A DNA stretch of 36,761 bases. Origin: Sneathiella sp. (GTDB lineage Bacteria; Pseudomonadota; Alphaproteobacteria; Sneathiellales; Sneathiellaceae). The notes below the pieces were generated by a model. That model worked only from the letters and a program-made list of their open reading frames with translations, did not search any database and was not told where the DNA came from. Where the stretch lies: positions 1 through 36,761 of the forward strand of contig PAKP01000060.1 of the NCBI GenBank assembly GCA_002706985.1, in the 5' to 3' direction. Each line of letters opens with the position of its first letter. Position 1 is the first letter of the stretch. The translations under genes and the position numbers were made by a program. Below, piece by piece: positions 16,995 to 26,906 of the stretch.

Positions 16995-17996
16995 CTATTT
17001 TCCCAAAAAGATCGCGAGGAGCTGTTCTGCGGCACTTGCAGGAGCAATTCGCGCGGCCTTGACATCTGCCTCCATAGTCGGAAGTGCCTTTGCAACCCCT
17101 TCATGGGACTTGAAACGGCCCATCAGGGAATCACCGAGTTCGGACCACATCCATGAGACTGCCTGCTCGCGCCGCTGTTCAGTCAGTTCATCGTCGGTTT
17201 CGCGAGCCACGCGATACCGTCCGATAGCCTCCCAGAGCTTATCAATGCCGATCTTGGTAATCGCGGAGATTTTCAAAACCTCCACTTGCCAGTGTTTGCT
17301 CTTGGGCCGCATCAGGCCGGTTGCGCCCTTATATTCGGCCGCAGCCCGGGTGGCGGCGGCTTTCAAGTCTCCGTCCGCTTTATTGATGACAATGAGGTCC
17401 GCAAGCTCCATGACCCCACGCTTAATACCCTGCAGTTCATCTCCGCCAGCTGGCGCAAGCAGAAGCAGAAATACGTCCACCATTTCCGCGACGGTCGTTT
17501 CCGATTGCCCGACCCCGACGGTCTCCACAAGAATAACATCGAAACCGGCCGCCTCTGCGAGCAGCATGGCCTCTCTCGTGCGCCGTGCAACACCGCCAAG
17601 TGAGCCTCCTGAAGGGGATGGCCGGATAAAGGCGTTGGGATCACGCACCAGCTCTTCCATGCGGGTCTTGTCGCCAAGAATGGAGCCGCCGCTTCTTTGC
17701 GAAGACGGATCAATGGTCAAAACAGCTACCTTGTGCCCTTTTCCCGTCAACAGCTTGCCAAAGGCCTCGATAAAGGTCGATTTACCGACCCCCGGCGTGC
17801 CGGAAATCCCAATCCGTATGGAATTCCCGGTTTTCGGGAGGACAAGATTCAAGAGCTGCTGCGCCACTTCCCGGTGATCGGGGCGGAGCGATTCCACAAG
17901 AGTGATCGCCCGTGCCAAGGCCCGCCGATCTCCCTGATCCAACTTTTCTGCTAAGCCGTTAGCGTCTGTCGGGATTTTCTGTACCGTTTCTTTCAT
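16995..17996 (-). CDS. meaB: Methylmalonyl-CoA mutase-associated GTPase MeaB
   Basis: A 333-residue G3E-type P-loop GTPase (about 330 is usual). The P-loop GTPGVGKST is at 66-74, the ETVGVGQSE switch region and the NKAD guanine-specificity motif follow, and [11 protein letters not shown] is typical. MeaB loads adenosylcobalamin into methylmalonyl-CoA mutase and protects it from inactivation. The frame stays open to 18452, but the upstream part is non-conserved and overlaps the divergent hydroxyproline dehydratase gene, so the ATG at 17996 is taken. The mutase gene is 3 kb away, also on the minus strand, but not in the same operon. Confidence 0.95.
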   Translation of the reverse strand: MKETVQKIPTDANGLAEKLDQGDRRALARAITLVESLRPDHREVAQQLLNLVLPKTGNSIRIGISGTPGVGKSTFIEAFGKLLTGKGHKVAVLTIDPSSQRSGGSILGDKTRMEELVRDPNAFIRPSPSGGSLGGVARRTREAMLLAEAAGFDVILVETVGVGQSETTVAEMVDVFLLLLAPAGGDELQGIKRGVMELADLIVINKADGDLKAAATRAAAEYKGATGLMRPKSKHWQVEVLKISAITKIGIDKLWEAIGRYRVARETDDELTEQRREQAVSWMWSELGDSLMGRFKSHEGVAKALPTMEADVKAARIAPASAAEQLLAIFLGK

Positions 17997-18098
17997 AGCC
18001 TTGGGTATGGAAAAATACCGCGGATTCGTCAAGTCAATTGAAAGGGCTATCGCAAATATCCGCTTGCCCCTATTCTGTATGCCGGAAACGGAAATAAT

Positions 18099-19103
18099 AT
18101 GATCAGCAGCATCCAGACAATTGAAATGCATACGGGCGGAGAGCCGCTCAGGATTATTACAGATGGCGTTCCTGTGCCGGAGGGGAGAACCCTGCTTGAG
18201 AAGCGGGCCTATATGCGCGACAAGGCCGATCAGTATCGCCGCTTCCTTATGTTTGAGCCACGCGGACACAAGGATATGTACGGCGCCTTGCTGGTGCCGC
18301 CAGATCATCCAGAAGCCGACCTCGCCGTCATCTTCATGCATAACGAAGGCTATAGCACCATGTGCGGCCATGCGATTATGGCGCTGGGTCGCTATGCCCT
18401 TGATTTCGGACTTGTCGTCAAGGGAGCAAGCGAGACAACTGTCAGAATACAATGCTCCTGCGGCCTTGTAACGGCCAATGTGGAGACGCGTGAGGGTATT
18501 TCGGGACAGGTGAGGTTTGAGAGTGTGCCGGCCTTCGCATATAAACTGGGGCAGTTTGTTGAAACGAGGGAGTATGGCCCTGTTGAAGTGGATATCGGCT
18601 ATGGCGGGGCCTTCTATGGTATACTGAATGCCGCGAGCCTCGGTCTCGACGTTTTGAAATCAAAAACCCGGGACCTCGCCGCCGCCGCAACAATTGTCTC
18701 AACTGCAATTAAAGAACAAATCGATATTACCCACCCGGAAGAACCGGATCTCGGTTACCTTTACGGTACGATTTTAACAGATGGTAGTATCGGTAACGAG
18801 GGAAAACCCAGCGCTAATATCTGTGTTTTCGCGGACGAACAGGTAGACCGAAGCCCGACAGGATCCGGCGTGACGGCACGCATGGCAATTGCCGCCGCCC
18901 GAAAAGCGATTACGTCCGGTGAAATATGCCAGTTTGAAAGCGTAACCGGCGCGATTTTTACCGGGGAACTCAGAAACACAACGAAGGTTGGTCCGTTCAA
19001 TGCCGTGACAGTCGAGGTTTCTGGCCATGCCTATTATTCCGGCTCGGCGGAATTTACATTTGAAGACGGGGATCCGCTTGGCGGCGGTTTTCTGCTGAAA
19101 TAA
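18099..19103 (+). CDS. Trans-3-hydroxy-L-proline dehydratase (proline racemase family)
   Basis: A 334-residue member of the proline racemase superfamily. The first active-site position is Cys89 in TMCGHA, but the second, Cys in true racemases and 4-hydroxyproline epimerases, is Thr254 in [10 protein letters not shown] Cys/Thr pair is the mark of trans-3-hydroxy-L-proline dehydratases (human L3HYPDH type), which form delta-1-pyrroline-2-carboxylate. The N-terminus [12 protein letters not shown] and the GNEGKPS loop fit the family. The reductase that would act next is not in this window. The ATG at 18099 follows ACGGAAA. The gene diverges from meaB, and cytidine deaminase follows 22 bases downstream. 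Confidence 0.85.
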   Translation: MISSIQTIEMHTGGEPLRIITDGVPVPEGRTLLEKRAYMRDKADQYRRFLMFEPRGHKDMYGALLVPPDHPEADLAVIFMHNEGYSTMCGHAIMALGRYALDFGLVVKGASETTVRIQCSCGLVTANVETREGISGQVRFESVPAFAYKLGQFVETREYGPVEVDIGYGGAFYGILNAASLGLDVLKSKTRDLAAAATIVSTAIKEQIDITHPEEPDLGYLYGTILTDGSIGNEGKPSANICVFADEQVDRSPTGSGVTARMAIAAARKAITSGEICQFESVTGAIFTGELRNTTKVGPFNAVTVEVSGHAYYSGSAEFTFEDGDPLGGGFLLK

Positions 19104-19125
19104 AGACAAGGAGCAGGCTACCTTC

Positions 19126-19524
19126 ATGACTAAAATCGATCTGCAAAGAGAGGCCGCCAAAGCCATGGAGAAGGCCTATTCCCCCTATTCCCACTTCAAA
19201 GTCGGGGCCGCAATCCTGACCGAGGCGGGAAATATATATGCTGGTTGCAATGTCGAGAATATCTCCTATGGCCTCACAATATGCGCGGAACGCAATGCCA
19301 TTGTTCAGGCCGTGGCCGCAGAAGGGCCGGGAATGAAGCTAAAGGAAGTTGTTGTCACCAATCATAACGAGGCAGGAGCTTCCGATGCCTGTTCGCCTTG
19401 CGGCGCCTGCCGACAGTTCATGATTGAATTCTCGGACAAAGACACCAAGGTCACCTATCCCGGTGAAAATGGCGATATTGTCACGACCGCCAACAACCTT
19501 CTCCCAGATAGTTTCCGCTTCTGA
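19126..19524 (+). CDS. cdd: Cytidine deaminase
   Basis: A 132-residue homotetrameric-type cytidine deaminase that converts cytidine or deoxycytidine to uridine or deoxyuridine in pyrimidine salvage. Zinc ligands are Cys53 in TICAERNA and Cys92/Cys95 in CSPCGACRQ, and Glu55 is the proton shuttle; NVENISYG (42-49) is the nucleoside-binding motif. AAGGAG precedes the ATG by 12 bases, slightly long. It sits after the hydroxyproline dehydratase gene on the same strand and converges with queF (2 bases between stops). Thymidine kinase, another salvage enzyme, is encoded at 30902. Confidence 0.96.
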   Translation: MTKIDLQREAAKAMEKAYSPYSHFKVGAAILTEAGNIYAGCNVENISYGLTICAERNAIVQAVAAEGPGMKLKEVVVTNHNEAGASDACSPCGACRQFMIEFSDKDTKVTYPGENGDIVTTANNLLPDSFRF

Positions 19525-19526
19525 TT

Positions 19527-19991
19527 TCACCCACGGCCGCGATAAGTCGCCACACCCTGATCCGGCAGCCAGACGTCGGCAAGCGGTGCATCGGTTTGCC
19601 AGAATACATCTATCGGGATACCACCGCGCGGATACCAGTACCCGCCGATCCGGAGCCATCGAGGCTTGAGCAGATCTGCGATCCGTTTTCCGATCATCAC
19701 CGTGCAATCCTCATGAAAGGCGCCATGATTGCGGAACGATGTCAGGAAAAGCTTCAACGACTTTGATTCGACCAACCATTGATCCGGCACGTAGTCAATC
19801 ACAAGATGCGCGAAATCCGGCTGGCCCGTCATCGGACAGAGCGAGGTAAATTCAGGGGCGGTAAAGCGGACGAGGTAATTTACATCCGCCTGTCCGTTCG
19901 GAACCCGCTCCAGGATAGCTTGCTCCGGGCTCTGCGGTTGCTCCACCGCCTTACCAAGTTGCGTCAGGCCGCTGACATCTGTTCCCGCCAT
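19527..19991 (-). CDS. queF: NADPH-dependent 7-cyano-7-deazaguanine reductase QueF
   Basis: A 154-residue single-domain (YkvM-type) nitrile reductase that turns preQ0 into preQ1 in queuosine biosynthesis. Cys52 in [12 protein letters not shown] is the nucleophile, Asp59 the proton donor, and [20 protein letters not shown] (75-94) contains the QueF motif for NADPH and the substrate-binding Glu. The ATG at 19991 touches the TAA of the upstream acetylpolyamine amidohydrolase gene (TAAATG), so the two are co-translated. No other queuosine gene is in the window. Confidence 0.97.
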   Translation of the reverse strand: MAGTDVSGLTQLGKAVEQPQSPEQAILERVPNGQADVNYLVRFTAPEFTSLCPMTGQPDFAHLVIDYVPDQWLVESKSLKLFLTSFRNHGAFHEDCTVMIGKRIADLLKPRWLRIGGYWYPRGGIPIDVFWQTDAPLADVWLPDQGVATYRGRG

Positions 19992-21026
19992 TTACCGCGC
20001 TCCTTCAAATCCGGAAATGAAACTCGTGATATTTGCACCAAGATAATCCCGGTTATATCCGCCCTCCTGCACCATCACCGTCGGCATTCCAAGGGCCGCG
20101 ATCCGGCCTGCGATCTGACCAAACCCCTGCGTGGTAACAGAAAGCCCAATCAACGGATCTCCCTCAAATGCATCTAGACCAAGAGCAACAAAGAGAACAT
20201 CCGGCGCATAGGCGCGAAGGGCCGCCAACCCTTCTTCCAGCCGCTCAAGGAAAGCGGCATCGTCGCTCTGTGGTTCGAGGGGCAGATTAAGGTTGAACCC
20301 TTCCCCCCTGCCATGACCGCGCTCATGCGCATAGCCGGAGAAGAAAGGATAAAAATCAGTGGGGTCGCAATGGGTCGAAACCGTGAAAACATCGTCACGA
20401 TCATAGAAAATGCCCTGCGTGCCATTCCCATGATGGACATCGATATCCAGGATCGCAACCCTGTTTACTGTCCGCCGGGCAAACTGCGCCGCAATGGCAA
20501 TATTATTGAGAAAACAGAACCCGCCCGCCTGATCCTTGAATGCATGATGACCTGGCGGGCGACAAAGCGCATAAGCGGATCTGTTTACGGAAAGGTCTTT
20601 GATCACATAATCCGTCGCGGTCAGCGCAACATTGTTCGAGGCAACGGCCGCCTCCCATGTGTGCCGTCCGATGGGCGCGGACAAATCGGTCGTGTAATGC
20701 CCGACTTCACCAACTATACCGCTTGGCATGGAAGACATATTGCGGCCCGGATGAATATTCGGCAGGACTTCCTCACTCCCTATTCCGGCGGCGTGCCAGC
20801 GGGTATGGATCGTTTCCAAAAACTGAAGATATCCCGGCGTGTGAACCGCCGCCCGTGGCGACGGGCCGAAATCATCCGGCGCGATAATTTCATGCCCGGC
20901 ATCCTTTAGCCCCTTGACCAACGCTTCGGCACGGCCCGGGACTTCCTGCGGTTCGTGAAAGTCCCCGGACTTGAAATATGTCTTCGGATCATGTTTCACG
21001 TGATCCGGACTATAGATGATTTTCAT
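19992..21026 (-). CDS. aphA: Acetylpolyamine amidohydrolase / class II histone deacetylase-family protein
   Basis: A 344-residue zinc hydrolase. The zinc ligands Asp196 and His198 in LDIDVHHGNGT and Asp285 in GLDAFEGDP, the catalytic pair His160-His161 in RPPGHHA, and Tyr324 in EGGY fall in almost the same positions as in Mycoplana acetylpolyamine amidohydrolase as I remember it. The long loop before residue 110 (NIHPGRNMSS) is typical of these polyamine-specific members. It would release acetate from acetylated putrescine, cadaverine or similar amines. It is directly followed by queF without a gap; the pairing has no obvious metabolic reason. Confidence 0.88.
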   Translation of the reverse strand: MKIIYSPDHVKHDPKTYFKSGDFHEPQEVPGRAEALVKGLKDAGHEIIAPDDFGPSPRAAVHTPGYLQFLETIHTRWHAAGIGSEEVLPNIHPGRNMSSMPSGIVGEVGHYTTDLSAPIGRHTWEAAVASNNVALTATDYVIKDLSVNRSAYALCRPPGHHAFKDQAGGFCFLNNIAIAAQFARRTVNRVAILDIDVHHGNGTQGIFYDRDDVFTVSTHCDPTDFYPFFSGYAHERGHGRGEGFNLNLPLEPQSDDAAFLERLEEGLAALRAYAPDVLFVALGLDAFEGDPLIGLSVTTQGFGQIAGRIAALGMPTVMVQEGGYNRDYLGANITSFISGFEGAR

Positions 21027-21087
21027 GAACTAGCTCTCTGCCCTGTATATGTTTTTACACATCATACAGCGACAGACTGGGCCAAGG

Positions 21088-23238
21088 TCAAGCCGCCTTG
21101 CGTTGTTTTCGGATCAGCTCCAATACTTCAGCGGCGGCCTTCGGGATATTGGTTCCGGGACCGTAGATCGCGGAGACACCAGCCTTGTACAAGGCATCAT
21201 AATCCTGAGCAGGAATGACGCCGCCACAGACGACAAGGATATCTTCCGCCCCCTGCTTCTTGAGTTCGTCAATAATCTGCGGAACAAGGGTTTTATGTCC
21301 TGCGGCCTGTGATGAAATGCCGATGACATGCACGTCGCTCTCGATGGCATCCTGCGCGGCTTCGGCCGGTGTCTGGAAAAGCGGGCCGACATCAACATCA
21401 AAGCCAATATCCGCAAAGGCTGTCTCAATCACCTTGGCGCCACGGTCATGGCCATCCTGACCGAGTTTCACCACCAGCATACGCGGGCGGCGTCCCTCTT
21501 CGCGGGCAAAAGCATCAATATCATCGCTGATTTTCATAAAGCCCTCATCTCCCTCATAAGCGGCGCCATAGACGCCGGAAATGGACCGAATCTCGGCACG
21601 ATGGCGGGTGAAAACCTTCTCCATCGCGTAAGAAATTTCACCGACCGTAGCCCGTGCCCGCGCTGCATTGACACATAGTTCCAACAGATTGGCATTGCCT
21701 TCCGCACCTTTGGTCAGCGCATCCAGCGCCGCCTCGCATACGACGGCATCACGCGTGCTTCTGATTTTCTCCAGTCTTGCCACCTGCTGGCGGAGGACTT
21801 CCGTGTTATCGACATCGAGAATTTCAATATTACTGTCATCCTTATCGATGCGGTATTTATTGACCCCGACAATAACTTCCTCACCGCGGTCAATCCGGGC
21901 CTGACGGCGGGCAGCGGATTCTTCAATCCGGAGTTTCGGCATCCCGCTCTCGACCGCCTTGGTCATGCCGCCCAGTTCCTCGACTTCCTCGATCAGCTTC
22001 CAGGCTTCCGCCGCAATCGAGTTGGTCAGGCTTTCGACATAATAGCTGCCGCCGAGAGGATCTACGACATTCGGAACACCCGTTTCTTCAGCAAGAATAA
22101 GCTGCGTGTTCCGGGCGATCCGGGCCGAGAAATCCGTCGGCAGGGCAATCGCTTCGTCCAGCGCATTAGTATGAAGGCTTTGCGTCCCACCCAGAACTGC
22201 AGCCATGGCTTCATACGCTGTGCGGATAACATTGTTATAAGGGTCCTGCTCCGTCAGGCTCACACCGGATGTCTGGCAATGAGTGCGCAGCATCAGGGAG
22301 CTCTTGTTCTGCGGGTTGAACTCGCTGATCATTTTCGCCCAGATCATGCGCGCCGCCCGCAATTTCGCAATTTCCATGAAGAAATTCATGCCGATGGCAA
22401 AAAAGAAGCTGAGGCGCGGGGCAAATTCGTCAATCTTGAGCCCGCTGGCCATCGCCGCCCGGGCATATTCCAATCCATCGGCGAGGGTGAAGGCCAGTTC
22501 CTGAACCTGTGTCGCGCCGGCTTCCTGCATGTGATAGCCGGAGATGGAAATCGAGTTAAAGCGCGGCATATTGGCGGAAGTATAGCCAATGATATCACCG
22601 ATAATCCGCATGCTGGGCTCCGGCGGATAGATATAGGTGTTGCGCACCATGAACTCTTTCAGGATATCATTCTGGATTGTGCCGGAGAGTTGTTCCGGTT
22701 TTACGCCCTGCTCTTCCGCCGCAACAATATAGTTCGCCAGAATAGGGAGGACGGCGCCGTTCATGGTCATGGATACGGACATTTCATCAAGCGGAATGCC
22801 GTCAAACAAGATTTTCATATCCTCAACGCTGTCAATGGCCACACCGGCCTTACCGACATCACCAACAACCCGCGGATGATCCGAATCATATCCGCGATGA
22901 GTGGCCAGGTCGAAAGCGACGGAAAGGCCTTTCTGGCCGGCGGCAAGGTTTCGGCGATAGAAAGCGTTCGATTCTTCGGCCGTGGAAAAACCCGCATACT
23001 GACGGATAGTCCAGGGACGGTTGGCATACATGCTAGCGCGCACGCCCCGTTTAAATGGCGCCATGCCCGGCAGGTCTTCAGCCAATTCCATCCCTTCCAG
23101 ATCAGCGGCAGTATAAAGCGGTTTAACGGTGATGCCTTCCGGGGTCTCCCAGTTCAGCTCTTCCAGCTTGCGTCCACGAAGTTCCTTCTCTGCTAGTTTT
23201 TCCCAATCCCGAAATGTCTGTTTTGGAAAGTCGCTCAT
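21088..23238 (-). CDS. scpA: Methylmalonyl-CoA mutase
   Basis: A 716-residue adenosylcobalamin-dependent mutase interconverting (R)-methylmalonyl-CoA and succinyl-CoA. The substrate TIM barrel covers about residues 1-560 ([38 protein letters not shown] are clear), and the B12 domain about 580-716 with the lower-ligand motif Asp595-Gly-His597-x-x-Gly600 and CGGVIPAQD. The single-chain form with both domains is the catalytically active (alpha or homodimeric) type; no small inactive partner is nearby. ATG 23238 follows the divergent 331-base region shared with the helicase gene. It needs MeaB (16995-17996) and B12 (cobS/cobT here). Confidence 0.97.
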   Translation of the reverse strand: MSDFPKQTFRDWEKLAEKELRGRKLEELNWETPEGITVKPLYTAADLEGMELAEDLPGMAPFKRGVRASMYANRPWTIRQYAGFSTAEESNAFYRRNLAAGQKGLSVAFDLATHRGYDSDHPRVVGDVGKAGVAIDSVEDMKILFDGIPLDEMSVSMTMNGAVLPILANYIVAAEEQGVKPEQLSGTIQNDILKEFMVRNTYIYPPEPSMRIIGDIIGYTSANMPRFNSISISGYHMQEAGATQVQELAFTLADGLEYARAAMASGLKIDEFAPRLSFFFAIGMNFFMEIAKLRAARMIWAKMISEFNPQNKSSLMLRTHCQTSGVSLTEQDPYNNVIRTAYEAMAAVLGGTQSLHTNALDEAIALPTDFSARIARNTQLILAEETGVPNVVDPLGGSYYVESLTNSIAAEAWKLIEEVEELGGMTKAVESGMPKLRIEESAARRQARIDRGEEVIVGVNKYRIDKDDSNIEILDVDNTEVLRQQVARLEKIRSTRDAVVCEAALDALTKGAEGNANLLELCVNAARARATVGEISYAMEKVFTRHRAEIRSISGVYGAAYEGDEGFMKISDDIDAFAREEGRRPRMLVVKLGQDGHDRGAKVIETAFADIGFDVDVGPLFQTPAEAAQDAIESDVHVIGISSQAAGHKTLVPQIIDELKKQGAEDILVVCGGVIPAQDYDALYKAGVSAIYGPGTNIPKAAAEVLELIRKQRKAA

Positions 23239-23569
23239 GTTCTTCTATTCCCTTAAGTCCCGCCGAAAACCCGGCTCCCCACAGCCTGCTGTTCATCCTG
23301 ACGGGGAGCTATATCACATAATTCCAAGAATACCAAACGGGCGTTTGCTTTAGGCTTTTTAGCCATATTATAAAAATCTTAATCATAGTGCGCACAGCTT
23401 CCATAATGCGAATCTATAGGTAAATGACGAGATATTTTTGTCATGCTCCCTACATAATAAGGCCATACTGCATTAAGACAGTCCTGAGTTTTTCCTGTCC
23501 TTGCAACGTTGCATGAGTATAGAATAAAACGAAGGAAGCGAATCCCTCCCCGATCAAATTAGGTTAGAG
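23239..23569. promoter_or_regulatory. Divergent intergenic region between mutase and helicase genes
   Basis: This 331-base stretch without a gene must hold the promoters of both divergent genes. It is more A/T-rich than the flanking genes. The most notable element is the perfect 12-base palindrome TGCAACGTTGCA (23502-23513), 56 bases before the helicase start. TGAC-N11-GTCA at about 23427-23445 is a weaker dyad. I found no convincing -35/-10 pair and no RNA gene. Confidence 0.45.
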
Positions 23570-26464
23570 ATGCACGCCAGCTCCAGCAATTCCCCCCATA
23601 ATCGCTCCGGTCAGATCACGGCAATTCTCGGTCCCACCAATACCGGAAAGACCCACCTTGCCGTTGAACGAATGATGGGGTACGCGGACGGTATCATTGG
23701 CCTGCCTCTGCGTTTGCTCGCCCGCGAAATATATGAACGGATTGTATCGGTCAAAGGGGCGGCAAATGTTGCTCTGGTCACGGGGGAAGAGAAAATCATC
23801 CCGCCGCAAGCCGCCTACTTCGTTTGTACGGTAGAGGCCATGCCACTCGATCGGGGCTTCGACTTTCTTGCCATTGATGAGATTCAACTCGCCGAGGATC
23901 AAGAGCGCGGACATATTTTTACGGATCGCTTGCTTTATGCACGTGGACGTCAGGAAACCTTGTTTCTGGGTGCGGAAACCATCCGCCCCTGGATCAAGCG
24001 CCTAATACCCGAAGCATCCTTTATCTCCCGTCCCCGATTTTCGAAACTGACCTATAAAGGCTCAAAAAAAATATCGCGGTTGCGCCCACGTACGGCCATT
24101 GTCGCCTTTTCTTCAAACGATGTGTATGCCATCGCCGAAATGGTACGGCGTCAACGGGGCGGCGCCGCCGTTGTCATGGGAAACTTGTCCCCGCGCACCC
24201 GCAACGCCCAGGTGGAGCTGTATCAGTCCGGAGATGTTGATTATCTCGTCGCGACAGATGCGATCGGCATGGGACTAAACATGGATATCGACCATGTTGC
24301 CTTTGCGGGAACCGTCAAATTCGATGGCGCCCTGTCACGGCGACTAAAACCGACGGAGTTTGCACAGATTGCAGGCCGGGCCGGGCGGCACATGAACAAT
24401 GGCAGCTTCGGTACGACTGCAAATGTCGAGCCACTTGAAGACGAGTTGATTGAGAAAATCGAAAATCATGAGTTCGAGCCGGTCCGACATATCCGGTGGC
24501 GCAATCTCGACCTGAATTTTACTACCACGCGGGATCTGCTGCGGTCTCTAGAGAAGCAATCCGCCATCGAAGGAATGGTGTCGCCACGTGATCCGGACGA
24601 CTACAAGGCATTCAAGATGCTGATCCGGGATGACGAGGTGCGTCACTATTCACAATCCGCCGCCAAGGTACGTCAATTGTGGCAAGTCTGCCAGGTGCCG
24701 GATTTCCGTAAAACCATGCATGACGTGCATGTCCGACTCCTGCGGCAGATCTTTCTGCATCTGCAGGAAAAGGGGGGGAAACTGCCGACTGACTGGATTG
24801 CCGGACATCTGAAAAGCCTAGAGAAAACGGACGGCGATATTGATACGCTTGCAACACGTATTGCTCATACGCGGACTTGGACGTATATTTCCCATGTTTC
24901 CGATTGGGTGGATGATTTCAGATACTGGCAGGAAACCGCGCGCAGCATAGAAGATAAACTGTCTGACGCTCTTCACGAGCGGCTGACTCAACGATTTGTA
25001 GACCGACGCACTGCCATGCTGGTGCGGAAACTGAAAGACCGAAGTCAATTGGAAGCACAGATTAGCGAGACAGGCGATGTCCATGTTGAAGGCCATTTCC
25101 TCGGAACCCTCAAGGGTTTGAAGTTTAACGCCGACACAAGCCTTAACAGCACCGAGGCAAGAACTCTCCGGAATGTAGGGAACAAGGCGGTGGCGGCGGA
25201 GATTGCGGCACGCGCGGCGCGTCTGGCGGCAACGGCGGATGACGACATTTCTCTGGATGAACAGGGCAAGTTGGTTTGGAAGGGAACGCCTGTTGCGACT
25301 TTGGTAAAAGGTGAAGCAATCCTGAAACCACGTGTTCAGCTCCTTGCCAGTGAGCAGTTGAACGGCACCTCTCAAGATGCCGTCATTAAACGCCTCGGTG
25401 ACTGGTTGTCCGCGCAGATCGAAGCTCGGCTTAAACCTCTTGTTCAGCTTGAAATTCTCCCCCTCACGGGCGCAGCGCGCGGTATTGCTTTTCAGGTCAG
25501 CGAGAATCTCGGAGCAATGCCCCGCTATAAGCTGAGCGATCAGATACGCCTTCTGGACAAGAAGGACTACGGCCGTCTCAAGTTTGGCGGTATTCGCGTG
25601 GGATATGAGCATGCCTTTATGCCAATCCTGCTCAAGCCAGACCCAACGGCACTCCGGTGCCTTCTCTGGGCGATATATCAGGAGCGTTCGGAGATTCCAC
25701 CTGCGCCACCAGCCGGTCGCGTTTCCTTCGAAATAGATGGGAAGCTGCCCTGGACATATTATCTCGTCGCGGGGTACGCGGTGTATGACAAGCTGGCTGT
25801 CCGCCTCGATATGCTGGACAGGCTAGCCGGAATGCTAAGGCGGGCTTCCCGCGGGCTTCTGGAAACAGCCGAACCGGTAAAGCCAACAGAAAAAGGGGAA
25901 GATACGTCGGAATCGACAACGGCCGGTGAAACGAAGACAGACGAAGTTGATACCGACAAGGCGGATGCAACTGAAGCAATTACAGAGACGACGAACGAGA
26001 CTGAAAATCCAACCGAGGTGCCTGAGGCAGAGAGCGAACCGGAGGCGGCGATGCAAAACACGCAGGTCGAAACGCCCGTAGAGACAGCTTCACCCGAGGG
26101 CGACAAAACGGACGCCGTGCCGAATGCACCGGCGAAAAAAGATTTGCCGCGAAATCTCCCGTTCAAATCAACCCATGAGATGCTCTCCCTCGTCGGAACG
26201 ACACGGGAGCAGTTTGCTCTGATTATGGACAGACTGGGATATGTGGCGGAAGGAGAAGGCGATGATCTGACATATCGCAAAAAGTCATTCAAAAAGAAGC
26301 CGCGAAACCAGAAGTCAGCGCCACGTGATGCCTCCCCGCGCCGCCCGAAAAGCGGACAGAAGCCCAAAAATGCCAAACCGCAACCGAAGCGCTCGCCACC
26401 CAAGGAAAAAGAAATCGATCCCGATTCACCTTTTGCCATCCTGAAAACACTTGGTAAAAAGTAG
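23570..26464 (+). CDS. Suv3-like DExH RNA helicase with long disordered tail
   Basis: A 964-residue helicase of the Suv3 type. Walker A GPTNTGKTH is at 21-29, the DEIQ motif II at 103-106, and motif VI QIAGRAGR at 266-273; the two RecA-like folds end near 310, followed by a helical accessory region (about 310-760). From about 770 the tail is acidic (Glu/Thr/Asp-rich) to about 870, then has a short folded patch (LPFKSTHEMLSLVGTTREQF), and ends in a Lys/Arg/Pro-rich segment (about 905-955). Suv3 unwinds RNA for the mitochondrial degradosome; the alphaproteobacterial proteins are related but poorly studied. The stop lies 3 bases before an S4 RNA-binding gene, suggesting a shared RNA role. The ribosome site (AGGTTAGAG) is weak. 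Confidence 0.88.
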   Translation: MHASSSNSPHNRSGQITAILGPTNTGKTHLAVERMMGYADGIIGLPLRLLAREIYERIVSVKGAANVALVTGEEKIIPPQAAYFVCTVEAMPLDRGFDFLAIDEIQLAEDQERGHIFTDRLLYARGRQETLFLGAETIRPWIKRLIPEASFISRPRFSKLTYKGSKKISRLRPRTAIVAFSSNDVYAIAEMVRRQRGGAAVVMGNLSPRTRNAQVELYQSGDVDYLVATDAIGMGLNMDIDHVAFAGTVKFDGALSRRLKPTEFAQIAGRAGRHMNNGSFGTTANVEPLEDELIEKIENHEFEPVRHIRWRNLDLNFTTTRDLLRSLEKQSAIEGMVSPRDPDDYKAFKMLIRDDEVRHYSQSAAKVRQLWQVCQVPDFRKTMHDVHVRLLRQIFLHLQEKGGKLPTDWIAGHLKSLEKTDGDIDTLATRIAHTRTWTYISHVSDWVDDFRYWQETARSIEDKLSDALHERLTQRFVDRRTAMLVRKLKDRSQLEAQISETGDVHVEGHFLGTLKGLKFNADTSLNSTEARTLRNVGNKAVAAEIAARAARLAATADDDISLDEQGKLVWKGTPVATLVKGEAILKPRVQLLASEQLNGTSQDAVIKRLGDWLSAQIEARLKPLVQLEILPLTGAARGIAFQVSENLGAMPRYKLSDQIRLLDKKDYGRLKFGGIRVGYEHAFMPILLKPDPTALRCLLWAIYQERSEIPPAPPAGRVSFEIDGKLPWTYYLVAGYAVYDKLAVRLDMLDRLAGMLRRASRGLLETAEPVKPTEKGEDTSESTTAGETKTDEVDTDKADATEAITETTNETENPTEVPEAESEPEAAMQNTQVETPVETASPEGDKTDAVPNAPAKKDLPRNLPFKSTHEMLSLVGTTREQFALIMDRLGYVAEGEGDDLTYRKKSFKKKPRNQKSAPRDASPRRPKSGQKPKNAKPQPKRSPPKEKEIDPDSPFAILKTLGKK

Positions 26465-26467
26465 CGA

Positions 26468-26878
26468 ATGACCGACGAGGCAAATACGGCAAGTGTCGGT
26501 ATTCGTGTCGATAAATGGTTATGGTATGCGCGTTTTTTCAAAAGCCGTTCTCTTGCGGCGAAACTTGTTCAATCGCGAAAACTGAGGATCAACAGCGTTG
26601 TCACGACAAAAGCCAGCGCGACCGTGAAGGCCGGGGATGTTCTGACGTTTGCCCAAGGCCGCAATATCCGTGTTATCCGGATCGTCAATATTGGCATGCG
26701 CCGCGGCCCGGCACCTGAGGCGCAGGAGCTCTATGAGGATCTTGCCCCGCCGCAGCAAAAAGAAGATAAAATCGATCCAGCCCGCGTGCCCGTCGCAAAA
26801 CGGGAGGCTGGCGCGGGACGGCCGACCAAAGCCGACCGCAGGGCGCTTGACAAATTACGCGCAAAGTCAGAGGAATGA
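26468..26878 (+). CDS. S4-domain RNA-binding protein (HslR/Hsp15-like)
   Basis: A 136-residue protein with an S4 RNA-binding domain at about 12-70 (RVDKWLWYARFFKSRSLAAK, QSRKLRINSV) and a basic C-terminal tail (GRPTKADRRALDKLRAK). The KWLWYAR signature and the tail are those of heat-shock protein Hsp15/HslR, which in E. coli binds stalled 50S subunits carrying peptidyl-tRNA. It starts 3 bases after the helicase stop and so is very likely co-translated with it. Assigning the rescue function is inference by family. Confidence 0.9.
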   Translation: MTDEANTASVGIRVDKWLWYARFFKSRSLAAKLVQSRKLRINSVVTTKASATVKAGDVLTFAQGRNIRVIRIVNIGMRRGPAPEAQELYEDLAPPQQKEDKIDPARVPVAKREAGAGRPTKADRRALDKLRAKSEE

Positions 26879-26906
26879 GACAGATTTTTTCTTAAAGGAT
26901 TATCCT

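Noticed and set aside
17997..18452. 152-residue N-terminal extension of meaB
   Set aside because: Non-conserved and antisense to the hydroxyproline dehydratase gene; ATG 17996 gives the family length.
22171..23196. 341-residue plus-strand ORF opposite methylmalonyl-CoA mutase
   Set aside because: Antisense shadow of a strongly conserved enzyme; no ribosome site and no recognisable domain.
25759..26541. 260-residue minus-strand ORF rich in Ser/Val opposite the helicase tail
   Set aside because: The composition is the complement of the acidic Glu/Thr and basic Lys/Pro tail; no independent support.
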